Below, piece after piece: positions 15,891-24,165 of a DNA stretch of 64,000 nucleotides. Each line of letters starts with the position of its first letter. Positions within the stretch are counted from its first letter, which is position 1. The translations under genes and the position numbers were made by a program. The notes under the pieces were generated by a model that was not told the origin of the DNA, did no database searches, and saw only the letters and a list, made by a program, of their open reading frames with translations. The DNA comes from Calditrichia bacterium (GTDB lineage Bacteria > Calditrichota > Calditrichia > RBG-13-44-9 > J075). The stretch covers positions 62,001-126,000 of the forward strand of contig JANQQU010000060.1 of assembly GCA_028284905.1 (NCBI GenBank). Direction: 5' to 3'.

Positions 15891-16889
15891 ATGAGATTTT
15901 CCCCCCTTATTAAATTACGATTTATTCCAACGGTCTTACTAATGTTCATTTTCATGATATTGGGCCTTGCAAAAGCAGAGACGATGTCCGGTGAAGACGC
16001 AATCAGCGCCCCTCCCCCACTCGCATCGCATGTGATGGTATATCACGACAGACTGGAGATGGTCGTGCTTTTCGGTGGATCAAACCCGGAGCGTCAAATG
16101 TCCAATAAACTTTGGGGATGGGATGGCAAAGCATGGCATTTGCTTTCCGACAGCGGGCCTGAACCGAGAATCCATGCTGGTCTGGCTTACGATTCGTCCA
16201 GAGATAAGCTGGTGCTTTACGGTGGCATTAAAAGTCGTGCAGAAAGTTTTGCAGATACCTGGGAGTGGGATGGCAAATCCTGGACGCAAGCTGCAGACAG
16301 CACTAACGCACCGAACATAAGAGACCACCATGCGATGGTTTATTACCCGGAAATGGAATCTGTGCTTCTGTTTGGTGGACAAGATCAAAACGACAATTTC
16401 CTGGGAAGCAGTTGGCAATGGGATGGAAAGACCTGGCGTTTAGTTAGTGAGGAAGGGCCGTTGCCCCGCAGCACTCATCGCCTAACTTATCATTCTCAGA
16501 ACAAATCGATTTTGCTATATGGGGGCTGGGGAGCAGATGGGCACCTCGGCGATACCTGGCAATGGGACGGTAAAAGCTGGCAGTCTTCCTCGGGAGAACA
16601 GCCATCGGCTCGTGCAGCAGCCCGGATTGCCTACGACAAAGCAAATCAACAAGCGGTGCTTTTTGGTGGCATGGTCGTTCGTTCCCCAAGCAATGAAACC
16701 TGGGTTTATGACGAAAAAGGTTGGCGTCAATTAACAACGGAGAATGTTCCTCCGCGCAATGTTCATGGCATGGCATACGACGTTAAAAGACAGCGGGTCG
16801 TGCTTTACGGCGGCATTGGCACCAATGGTAGAATGGGTGATGTTTGGGAATGGGATGGTCAAGCATGGGCGCAGGCATTTTCTCAATAA
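15891..16889 (+). CDS. Secreted kelch-repeat beta-propeller protein
   Basis: 332 residues with a signal peptide (basic start, hydrophobic core about 10-25, A-K-A cleavage site near 27). The rest is six repeats of about 50 residues, each with V-L-F-G-G or V-L-Y-G-G followed by W-x-W-D-G-K-x-W, the kelch/galactose-oxidase propeller signature. The W-x-W-D-G element is very regular, and each repeat begins with a P-R-x-x-H-x-x-x-Y-D segment. Kelch propellers bind proteins or glycans; no copper-oxidase residues can be assigned. It is divergently oriented from the sulfotransferase with about 165 bases between, and ends tail-to-tail with the dioxygenase gene over a shared hairpin. The role is unknown, probably binding in the periplasm or outside. 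Confidence 0.85.
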   Translation: MRFSPLIKLRFIPTVLLMFIFMILGLAKAETMSGEDAISAPPPLASHVMVYHDRLEMVVLFGGSNPERQMSNKLWGWDGKAWHLLSDSGPEPRIHAGLAYDSSRDKLVLYGGIKSRAESFADTWEWDGKSWTQAADSTNAPNIRDHHAMVYYPEMESVLLFGGQDQNDNFLGSSWQWDGKTWRLVSEEGPLPRSTHRLTYHSQNKSILLYGGWGADGHLGDTWQWDGKSWQSSSGEQPSARAAARIAYDKANQQAVLFGGMVVRSPSNETWVYDEKGWRQLTTENVPPRNVHGMAYDVKRQRVVLYGGIGTNGRMGDVWEWDGQAWAQAFSQ

Positions 16890-16917
16890 AAATTACAGCT
16901 GTTATTTTTAAACAATC

Positions 16918-16957
16918 ATTTTTAGCAGATGAGCAAAGATGCCCATCTGCTAAAATT
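16918..16957. terminator. Bidirectional intrinsic terminator between convergent genes
   Basis: Inverted repeat ATTTTAGCAGATG (left) and CATCTGCTAAAAT (right), extended by a GC pair, with a short loop. A-rich and T-rich flanks on both sides let it end transcription of the kelch gene and of the dioxygenase gene. Confidence 0.75.
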
Positions 16958-16973
16958 CAGTAAAGAACCAACT

Positions 16974-17780
16974 TTAAAGTTTCTCTTTTAAATCTGCGTA
17001 ACCTTTGCGAATATCGATGCCTTCTGATTCATCATTAAAAGGCGTCGAGCAAAATCCCAATACAGCTTTCTGTGAATCGCTTAATTGATTGTATATATCA
17101 GATGGCAGGTTTCCCGGGATATCAAAATTCTGTTTTATCCACCACCTCGAAAATGTAGCGATCATAGACCACCGGGTGTTATTTGTTGTGTTCTTCCCGG
17201 CACCGTGCCACAGCCGGCTATCCCAAATAACAATATCTCCAGCATGGGATTCAATCGGTACAGCATTATCCATCGCCTCCTGCTTCGCATACTCCCCAGT
17301 ATTGTGCGACCCCGGCACCACCAGCGTACAACCATTTTCAACGGTTTGATCTTCCAGGATAATCGCTGCCTGCATAACAAACGGATGTTCGCTTTTATAA
17401 GGCACAAAGGAATCAATATGCAACGGTAATGGCGTATTACTGCTCCTGGCCAGATATGCCCGCAAAATATAATTCGGTTGATCAAGTGGAATTTGCTTAT
17501 ACCAAACATCGTTAAGGAAGTGAACAAGTATTTTCTGAAGCGAATCTGATGAAAAAAGCAGTTCCAGAAAGTAATGGTTCTTGTTCTGTAAATTGTAAAC
17601 CATCCGTTGGTCCCTGTTTAGGAATGGAATATTTTCCAGATCACCATCCAATCGCTCATCATAGCACTTCAGTACTAAAGATCGCGCTTTCTCGACCTGG
17701 GCACCGGAAAAGACTCCAGGAATGATGCAATACCCATCAGCACTTATTTTCTCTATCATTTTCATTGAATCAATATTCAT
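16974..17780 (-). CDS. Phytanoyl-CoA dioxygenase (PhyH)-family Fe(II)/2-oxoglutarate oxygenase
   Basis: 268 residues. The N-terminal D-G-Y-C-I-I-P-G-V-F is typical of the PhyH family. The iron triad can be read as His121 and Asp123 in L-H-I-D, and His192 in W-H-G-A-G, with Arg203 as the likely 2-oxoglutarate ligand. P-G-S-H lies at 156-159. Such enzymes hydroxylate (or, rarely, halogenate) small molecules in the cytoplasm. The Asp is present, so this is not a non-haem iron halogenase of the SyrB2 type, which has Gly or Ala there. Placement beside a halogenase/MBOAT/glycan locus suggests tailoring of a lipid, sugar or aromatic group. It follows the acyltransferase-like gene on the same strand. 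The substrate is unknown. Confidence 0.87.
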   Translation of the reverse strand: MNIDSMKMIEKISADGYCIIPGVFSGAQVEKARSLVLKCYDERLDGDLENIPFLNRDQRMVYNLQNKNHYFLELLFSSDSLQKILVHFLNDVWYKQIPLDQPNYILRAYLARSSNTPLPLHIDSFVPYKSEHPFVMQAAIILEDQTVENGCTLVVPGSHNTGEYAKQEAMDNAVPIESHAGDIVIWDSRLWHGAGKNTTNNTRWSMIATFSRWWIKQNFDIPGNLPSDIYNQLSDSQKAVLGFCSTPFNDESEGIDIRKGYADLKEKL

Positions 17781-17840
17781 CGCAACCTCACATTTCGGTT
17801 TCTGAAACTATCCTTATTGCACATCTTTTTTTACATCCAT

Positions 17841-18776
17841 TCAAGTGAATTCACCCCTTCGATAGGAGGGGAAAAATTCATTTTTTTTACTGCTTACCTC
17901 ATTCGTAAGCGTTAAGTACGATTTAGCATCAAATATTCGTCCAACAAAATATACCGGCCTGCTGGCATTAGACCAGCCGGATTTAAAACGGTCTAAGCCA
18001 TTTGAAGGATCAACCGTCAAACCGCTGCCGGCCCCTAAATTTAAACAGTGTATTCCCTCTGCGGAAAAATAGTCTATCGCATAGCGGAACAATGCAAACG
18101 AGGCTTTTAATGTATAACCGGTTTCATCATAGGCACCCAAATGATAGTAGGCATGAGTGCCCTGAACATACCAGAGTAACATTCCGACCACCTGCTCCTG
18201 ATAAAGTGCTTTGAATGCCATCAGTCCCGGTACCGCGAATTGTTTCTGAAATGCATTTCGTGAAAACGCACTTATCCCCCGAATATTATGACGAATTTTC
18301 AGGATGTCATACAGGCGCTGCCAATCATTCAACGCTTTTTCCGAATTTTCCACTTCCTTAATACTCAAATGCTTAAATGCATATCGAGCATTCCGTTGAT
18401 GGTGCTTAGAAAAGTTGAAAACATCGACAGCTTTTAAATCAACCAGGTAATGCATTTTGAAAACTTTGCAGACATCAGGGAAAAGCAATGCGAGCGATTT
18501 AGTATCATACGAACCAAATGGGTCGATGACTGCTGAAAAAGCGACCACCTCTTGTCCTAATTTATGCAGATCTTCGGCTAAGCGATCCCAATATCTGCAG
18601 GTAAACAACGGATAACAGCCCATTGCGTCATACATTTTCGTTCCCGGGATCGGCCGCTTTAAAACCCACCCATCACTCCAGGGTAAGTGAACCGGTTCTC
18701 CAAACTCCCGAAGAGAGGCGGCATATTCCGGATGCAAGTACCCGAACGAATTTATTTCGATTGAATCAACTGACAC
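17841..18776 (-). CDS. GNAT-superfamily acyltransferase (FemAB/acetyltransf_6-like)
   Basis: 311 residues with a GTG start. The N-half has a FemAB-like layout (Y-D-A-M-G-C-Y-P-L-F-T, H-H-Q-R-N-A-R-Y-A with basic residues). The C-half carries a GNAT-like core, with F-K-A-L-Y-Q-E-Q-V-V-G-M-L-L and Y-Y-H-L-G-A-Y followed by L-K-A-S-F-A-L-F-R-Y-A-I and L-N-L-G-A-G-S-G-L. This matches the acetyltransf_6 (BioF2-like) type often encoded in exopolysaccharide and natural-product clusters, where it acylates an amine on a sugar or small molecule. No signal or membrane segment is visible. The 60-base gap to the dioxygenase suggests co-expression. Donor and acceptor are not predictable. Confidence 0.78.
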   Translation of the reverse strand: MSVDSIEINSFGYLHPEYAASLREFGEPVHLPWSDGWVLKRPIPGTKMYDAMGCYPLFTCRYWDRLAEDLHKLGQEVVAFSAVIDPFGSYDTKSLALLFPDVCKVFKMHYLVDLKAVDVFNFSKHHQRNARYAFKHLSIKEVENSEKALNDWQRLYDILKIRHNIRGISAFSRNAFQKQFAVPGLMAFKALYQEQVVGMLLWYVQGTHAYYHLGAYDETGYTLKASFALFRYAIDYFSAEGIHCLNLGAGSGLTVDPSNGLDRFKSGWSNASRPVYFVGRIFDAKSYLTLTNEVSSKKNEFFPSYRRGEFT

Positions 18777-18943
18777 GCTTGCCGTCCTTCTACTACAGAT
18801 ATAGGAATATAAGCATTCTCAATTTTTTACTTGCCTCCCGACAGAAAATCTACGACAATTTTATTAGAGTATATTGCTAAACAGGAATATTTGAAAAGTT
18901 TATTTTAAATCCAGATTTCCAGCAGCGTTCAGGGGGCCGATAC

Positions 18944-19777
18944 ATGTTAAATTCTAAAGTAAAAGATGAGCTGAAGTCTTTCATATCAAACAATTCCAAC
19001 ATTACGGTTCTCACCGGGGCAGGCGTTTCTGCCGAAAGCGGTATTCCGACATTTCGCGGTCCGGAGGGATATTGGACAGTTGGCTCGGAGAATTATCAAT
19101 TTCAGGAAATTTCAAATTTCCGAATGTTTCAGTTTCAGCCAAAAGAAGTTTGGAAATGGTTCCTCTTTCGCAGGGGCGTTTGTAATCGCGCGCAGCCAAA
19201 TTCCGGCCATTTTGCTTTGGCAGATTTAGCCAAGATACTGCAAGACCGCTTCACCCTGATCACGCAAAACGTTGACGGACTTCACCTTCGGGCCGGCAAC
19301 CAGTTGGAGAACACTTTCCAAATACACGGCAATTTAAACTATATGCGTTGTGCTGCAGAATGCTGCGACAAAGTTTATCCTGTACCGAATGAGATTCCTT
19401 TTATCGAACGCGGGGAGAATCTTGAGGCGAAATACTGGGATTTATTAGTATGCCCGCATTGCGAGAGTATAACACGTCCCCATGTGTTACTTTGGGACGA
19501 AACCTACAATGAGCCATATTATCGCTATGAGAGCGCTATGCGGGCAGCATTTACAACAGACTTACTTATCATCGTCGGTACTACCGGGGCAGCCAACCTC
19601 CCCAACCAAATTGCCCATGTCGTATTTCGGCAACAGGGATACATTTGGGATGTTAATATCGAGCGCAATCATTTTTCAGAAATTGCCGAACGGAGTAATG
19701 GCCTTTTTGTTCAGGCAGAGAGTGGTTCAGCCTTGCCCGAAATTGCAGCGGCATTGAAGTCTTTTATAGATAATTAG
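18944..19777 (+). CDS. Sir2-family NAD-dependent protein deacylase
   Basis: 277 residues. The NAD-binding G-A-G-V-S-A-E-S-G-I-P (25-35) is followed by T-F-R-G; Q-N-V-D-G-L-H (108-114) and the catalytic H-G (His128) are intact. A zinc site is formed by Cys136 and Cys140 (or 141) with Cys170 and Cys173, in a C-x3-C ... C-P-H-C arrangement. I-I-V-G-T-T-G-A-A-N lies near the C-terminus. Sirtuins remove acetyl or longer acyl groups from lysines in the cytoplasm, releasing O-acyl-ADP-ribose and nicotinamide. The ATG follows a GGGGGC ribosome-like site. It stands in a divergent intergenic region with the acyltransferase at 17841, perhaps sharing regulation. Confidence 0.93.
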   Translation: MLNSKVKDELKSFISNNSNITVLTGAGVSAESGIPTFRGPEGYWTVGSENYQFQEISNFRMFQFQPKEVWKWFLFRRGVCNRAQPNSGHFALADLAKILQDRFTLITQNVDGLHLRAGNQLENTFQIHGNLNYMRCAAECCDKVYPVPNEIPFIERGENLEAKYWDLLVCPHCESITRPHVLLWDETYNEPYYRYESAMRAAFTTDLLIIVGTTGAANLPNQIAHVVFRQQGYIWDVNIERNHFSEIAERSNGLFVQAESGSALPEIAAALKSFIDN

Positions 19778-19892
19778 TATACCCCTTCTGACAGATACCG
19801 CTCATCAACCTTGTGAGGCAGCAATGAAAAGAAATATTTTTGCTTATTGGGTTCCCGCTTACTATCTTTTCTGAAAATAACCGGGAAAAGAA

Positions 19893-20540
19893 TTGACGAC
19901 CTTAATCCCTGAATACATCACTTGTGCCATTTGTGGCAAGGGAAGCAATCACAGGTTACTTGGCAGCTCCAATCAATTCGGCCTGCCGGATCTGGATTTC
20001 CGACCTCCACCAATGATGCGGGATACCCTTCCCTATTGGATACAGCGATGCCCACATTGCGGCTATAGCAATACAAATCTGGCCGAGCTATTACCCCAGG
20101 CAGAAGAGCGCATTGCGTCATCTCAATATCAGGCGATTCTAAAGGACAAAAAGCTGCCGACACTCGCTATTAGTTTTTCCTGTTTTGCTTTGCTAATCGC
20201 CTCGGAAAAGCCCATTAATGCTGCTCAGGCCTATTTGCATGCTGCCTGGGCCTGCGATGATGACAGGGACGACGAGATGGCTCAGAGGTGCCGGAGAGAG
20301 GCCATAAACACCTTAAAGACACTTCAACCGTTTAACCATGATGAAGCTGGTCTCTGGATGGGGCTGGTGCTTATCGATCTCTTTCGCCGTTCTGCTGAGT
20401 TCCAATCTGCAGTAACCGCTTGTAGTGATGTGGAAAATTTTGAAAATGCAAATGAGGTCAGTTCAAAAATTTGTACGTTTCAGAAAGTATTGATTGCTCA
20501 AAAAGACACGAAGGCGCATAGCCTTTCTGATGCCCCCTAA
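19893..20540 (+). CDS. Zinc-ribbon protein of unknown function (DUF2225-like)
   Basis: 215 residues, start TTG. Two Cys pairs, C-A-I-C (11-14) and C-P-H-C (53-56) separated by about 40 residues, look like a split zinc ribbon as in DUF2225-type proteins. The remainder is helical with a TPR-like pattern (A-A-Q-A-Y-L-H-A-A-W-A-C, R-R-E-A-I-N-T-L-K-T-L), which also occurs in that family. It follows the Sir2 gene by 115 bases on the same strand. No function could be assigned. The TTG start is the best open frame, but an unusual start makes the N-terminus uncertain by a few residues. Confidence 0.65.
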   Translation: MTTLIPEYITCAICGKGSNHRLLGSSNQFGLPDLDFRPPPMMRDTLPYWIQRCPHCGYSNTNLAELLPQAEERIASSQYQAILKDKKLPTLAISFSCFALLIASEKPINAAQAYLHAAWACDDDRDDEMAQRCRREAINTLKTLQPFNHDEAGLWMGLVLIDLFRRSAEFQSAVTACSDVENFENANEVSSKICTFQKVLIAQKDTKAHSLSDAP

Positions 20541-20582
20541 TCCTGTTACCCCAAACTTAAACCAACTCTTAAGAGAGCACTG

Positions 20583-22442
20583 ATGAAATCAACTATTACT
20601 CTTCTGCTACTGCTTACCGCTTTAATTTTTTCCCAGGAGGACATTCGTGTCGAGCCGCCATTCTGGTGGGCAGGAATGAACAATCCTGATCTGCAGCTAT
20701 TGGCCCATGGCAGTGACATCGCTACCTGCGAAGTCTTTCTGACAGGAAGTGAAGGCGTCGAACTAAAGCAAACCACACGCCTGAAAAGTAAAAACTACCT
20801 GTTTCTTGACTTATTGATATCTCCATCCGCCACATCACAGGATTTTACAATCGAATTCCGCAGAGGTGCTGAAATCATATATAGCTATGAGTATAAATTA
20901 CATCAACGAGTTGAAGGGTCTGCACAACGAAGCGGTTTCGATGCCTCGGACGTCATGTACCTAATCACCCCGGATCGTTTTGCAAATGGTAATACCGGAA
21001 ACGATGTTGTTGCCGGCATGCAGGACACACTCGATCGATCCGCACCACTTTCCCGGCATGGAGGGGATATTCAGGGTATTATCAACAGTTTGGACTATAT
21101 TTCGGACATGGGCTTTACAGCTATTTGGCTAAACCCCGTCCTCGAAAACAACATGCCGCGCGCCTCTTATCATGGATATGCGATTACAGATTTTTACAAA
21201 ACGGATCAGCGCTTCGGCAGTAACGAACAATATCTTGAACTCAGCCGGCTGGCTTCCCAAAAAGGTATAAAGTTGATCATGGATATGATTCTCAACCACT
21301 GCGGCAGTAAACATTGGTGGATTGAGGATTTGCCTTCCTCCGATTGGTTAAATTTTCAAGAGGAAGCGAACGAGGGCAACATCACCATCACATCACATCG
21401 AAAAACTGTTATACAGGACCCTTACGTTGCCGATATAGACCGCAAAAAATTTACCGATGGCTGGTTTTGGTACAGCATGCCGGATTTAAATCAACGTAAC
21501 CCCTTCCTGGCAAAGTATCTCATCCAGAATACAATTTGGTGGATTGAATATGCTGATCTCGCCGGCATCAGGATGGACACTTACCCGTATCCTGACAGCG
21601 ATTTTATCAGCGACTGGACCTGTGCCATCAAAGCGGAATATCCGGAGTTTAATATTGTCGGAGAAGAGTGGCATAACAATCCGGCCATTGTTTCCTATTG
21701 GCAAGAAGGCAAACACAATGCAAACGGCTACACTTCCTGTTTGCCTTCCCTGATGGATTTCCCTTTAATGGAGGCGCTTCCCAAGGCGCTAAACGGCGAA
21801 GAAAGTTTGCGAAGTGGCTGGATTAGCGCCTATGAAACACTTGCCACAGATTTTCTTTATGCAGATCCCTTTGAGCTGGTTGTTTTCCCGGACAATCACG
21901 ACGTCAGCCGTTTTTACACCCAGGTAAACGAAAACTTTGATCTGTTCAAGCTGGGCATTACTTATTTCCTGACCATTCGTGGCGTTCCACAGATATATTA
22001 TGGTACCGAGATTTTAATGTCCAACCCCGGCACTAATGACCATGGCATTATACGTTCCGATTTCCCCGGAGGCTGGGCCGGTGATAACATTAATGGTTTC
22101 ACCGGCAAGGGGTTAACTGCAAAACAAAAGGAAGCACAAGCGTTTCTGCGAAAACTGCTCAACTGGCGCAAAGGCAATACGGTGGTTCACAACGGCCAAT
22201 TAATGCATTTCACACCTGAGGATGGTATCTATGTATTGTTTCGTTATACTGATACCGGAAGAGTAATGATTGTCCTAAATAAAAACACAACGGAAACAGC
22301 TTTGCCTTTGGGCCGGTTTACCGAGATCATTGGGAGTGCAACGGAAGGCAAAGAGGTATTTAGCGGTAGACAACTATCTCTGAGAGAGCAACTATCTGTT
22401 CCTCCAATGTCCCCAATGGTTATAGAATTCGAATCCAAATAA
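20583..22442 (+). CDS. Secreted GH13 alpha-amylase/neopullulanase-type enzyme
   Basis: 619 residues with a signal peptide (hydrophobic core 5-16). An Ig-like N-terminal domain (about 20-110) like that of cyclomaltodextrinases precedes a TIM-barrel. The four GH13 regions are visible: D-M-I-L-N-H-C-G (region I), G-I-R-M-D-T-Y-P-Y with the nucleophile Asp (II), V-G-E-E-W with the acid/base Glu (III) and F-P-D-N-H-D (IV). A beta-sandwich tail begins near 540. The N-domain, the G-G-D-I-Q-G-I segment and the total length fit SusA/neopullulanase-type enzymes that cut alpha-1,4 (and some alpha-1,6) glucans outside the cytoplasm. It is followed by an M14 peptidase gene 20 bases on, suggesting joint transcription. 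Confidence 0.92.
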   Translation: MKSTITLLLLLTALIFSQEDIRVEPPFWWAGMNNPDLQLLAHGSDIATCEVFLTGSEGVELKQTTRLKSKNYLFLDLLISPSATSQDFTIEFRRGAEIIYSYEYKLHQRVEGSAQRSGFDASDVMYLITPDRFANGNTGNDVVAGMQDTLDRSAPLSRHGGDIQGIINSLDYISDMGFTAIWLNPVLENNMPRASYHGYAITDFYKTDQRFGSNEQYLELSRLASQKGIKLIMDMILNHCGSKHWWIEDLPSSDWLNFQEEANEGNITITSHRKTVIQDPYVADIDRKKFTDGWFWYSMPDLNQRNPFLAKYLIQNTIWWIEYADLAGIRMDTYPYPDSDFISDWTCAIKAEYPEFNIVGEEWHNNPAIVSYWQEGKHNANGYTSCLPSLMDFPLMEALPKALNGEESLRSGWISAYETLATDFLYADPFELVVFPDNHDVSRFYTQVNENFDLFKLGITYFLTIRGVPQIYYGTEILMSNPGTNDHGIIRSDFPGGWAGDNINGFTGKGLTAKQKEAQAFLRKLLNWRKGNTVVHNGQLMHFTPEDGIYVLFRYTDTGRVMIVLNKNTTETALPLGRFTEIIGSATEGKEVFSGRQLSLREQLSVPPMSPMVIEFESK

Positions 22443-22462
22443 GATGAAGGAGCCGCAATTAT

Positions 22463-23269
22463 ATGAGAAACAGAGTATTAGCTATAGTATATTCCCTACT
22501 TGTTATTTTCAGTGTACTTATGCTTAACTGTTTTGCATTTCAGAAAGCTGATTCAAAACCTGATTTAAAAGAGGATGGCCCGACATTGTTGAAGAAAATT
22601 GAAAAGAGCGAACTTCCCTGGCAAGTTTTCGGAAAATCCGTCAAAGAAAAGAACATCCATTATTTAGCACTCGGCAGCGGTGAAGAAACTATCATTATCT
22701 TCGGAGGCTTTCATGGTGATGAATTGCTCGGCGCCCGGCTTGTTTTTCAATATGCGGAGTATTTAGCGACGATGGATCGGGTGCAACCGGTGAGAATTGT
22801 TATCGTGCCGGTCATGAATCCGGACGGTTTATTTCTGAATACCCGCACCAATGCAAACGGTGTGGACATTAACCGCAATTTTCCGACTGAAAACTGGAAA
22901 GCCGACAGTCGTTCCCCACGCACAAACCCCGGCAAAGCGCCAGCATCCGAACCAGAGACCAGGGCAGTCATGAAATTATTGGAGAAATATCCACCCAACA
23001 GAATCGTTTCTGTTCATACACCACTGAAAGTTGTTAATTATGATGGCCCGGGTAAACTAATGGCAGAAGCGATGGCTGTCCACAATCAGTACCCGGTGTC
23101 TGGTGACATTGGGTATCCAACGCCGGGCTCTTTTGGCACTTTCGCCGGTGTTGAACAAAACATTCCGACAGTAACACTGGAGCTTCCCCGTGGGGTATCA
23201 ATGGCAGATGTTTGGGAGGCAAATCGCAATGCGCTAAATGCAGCGGTCAATTTTAAGCAGAAACAATAA
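22463..23269 (+). CDS. M14-family zinc carboxypeptidase (MpaA/murein-peptide amidase-like), exported
   Basis: 268 residues. The N-terminal hydrophobic segment (5-22) suggests export; the L-N-C at 21-23 is not a good lipobox. Zinc ligands are His84 and Glu87 in H-G-D-E and His185 in V-H-T-P; the catalytic Glu240 lies in T-L-E-L-P-R. V-D-I-N-R-N-F (134-140) is the substrate-binding segment of M14 enzymes. The small size and the missing C-terminal prodomain resemble MpaA, which cuts the gamma-glutamyl-diaminopimelate bond of murein peptides. It ends tail-to-tail with the SDR gene, five bases apart. A general peptidase role is an alternative. Confidence 0.87.
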   Translation: MRNRVLAIVYSLLVIFSVLMLNCFAFQKADSKPDLKEDGPTLLKKIEKSELPWQVFGKSVKEKNIHYLALGSGEETIIIFGGFHGDELLGARLVFQYAEYLATMDRVQPVRIVIVPVMNPDGLFLNTRTNANGVDINRNFPTENWKADSRSPRTNPGKAPASEPETRAVMKLLEKYPPNRIVSVHTPLKVVNYDGPGKLMAEAMAVHNQYPVSGDIGYPTPGSFGTFAGVEQNIPTVTLELPRGVSMADVWEANRNALNAAVNFKQKQ

Positions 23270-23274
23270 CAAGT

Positions 23275-24093
23275 TTAGACAGGCTCCCGCTGAAGCTCCG
23301 TTTGCAATTTTTTGGCCATTTGCCGGGCATAAATACCCGGCACAAGCTTCTGCGTCCAATAGGCTAATTTTGCCACTTTCCCCAACAACAGTTGCTTCTT
23401 GTTATGGACAGCTGCGTCGAAGATCTTTTCTGCCGCAATGTCTGCACTCATAAAATTACCAATCGGCACCTGACGATGTGTTACCAAATTGCCGTCCGCC
23501 CCAAGCGCGTTACGCCCAATATTCGTTTTGATAAAACTGGGACATACCAACATCACTGCAACACCACTGCCTGAAACTTCGCTGCGCAGACTGTCAAAAA
23601 ATCCATGCACGGCATGTTTACTGGCGGCATAGCCTGTACGGGCAATGAGCGGGGAAAATCCGGCAACGCTGGAGACAGAGATAATCATGCCTTTCTGTCT
23701 GATGATTCCCGGCAACAGAACATCAGTGCAATAAACAGCCCCAAGATAATTTATCTCCATTACCTTACGAATAACCGACGCTCTGGTATAGAGGAATTCC
23801 GAGCGATGGGAAATGCCAGCATTATTAATCAAGACGTCTACATCACCTTGACCAAGCACTGAATGCAGTATTGCATACAGCTGTTCTTCATCCCGAATAT
23901 CACAGGTATGAGTTACGAATCGTCCATTAATAGCTTCAATAGCAGTAGCAGTTTGTTGCAGCCCTTTCGGATCCAGATCAATTCCTATTACCGTTGCGCC
24001 TGCTCGGCAAAATCGCGAGCTTAACGCTGCACCAAGTCCGCTACCTGCTCCCGTAATTAAAACGCGTTTGTTTTGAAAATTTCTTTTCGGCAT
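23275..24093 (-). CDS. Short-chain dehydrogenase/reductase
   Basis: 272 residues, classical SDR. Cofactor motif T-G-A-G-S-G-L-G is at 14-21 and N-N-A-G in the middle. The catalytic Ser is in S-S-V-A-G and Tyr/Lys in Y-A-A-S-K, followed by a C-terminal tail with basic and aromatic residues. Such enzymes oxidise or reduce alcohols/ketones with NAD(P)H. The tail and the S-G-V-A-V-M-L-V-C-P-S-F-I-K-T-N segment resemble SDRs acting on lipids or acyl groups, but specificity cannot be read. It is the last gene before a plus/minus convergence and follows the large kinase by 72 bases. Confidence 0.9.
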   Translation of the reverse strand: MPKRNFQNKRVLITGAGSGLGAALSSRFCRAGATVIGIDLDPKGLQQTATAIEAINGRFVTHTCDIRDEEQLYAILHSVLGQGDVDVLINNAGISHRSEFLYTRASVIRKVMEINYLGAVYCTDVLLPGIIRQKGMIISVSSVAGFSPLIARTGYAASKHAVHGFFDSLRSEVSGSGVAVMLVCPSFIKTNIGRNALGADGNLVTHRQVPIGNFMSADIAAEKIFDAAVHNKKQLLLGKVAKLAYWTQKLVPGIYARQMAKKLQTELQREPV

Positions 24094-24165
24094 TCCATTC
24101 CCAGATTAGATTTACGGGCGAGCGAACTCGAATACTTAAAAGTGCTATACCGATAGAATATCGAA

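Noticed and set aside
16974-17780. Iron-dependent halogenase of the SyrB2 type
   Set aside because: The metal-site Asp123 is present; halogenating members have Gly or Ala there.
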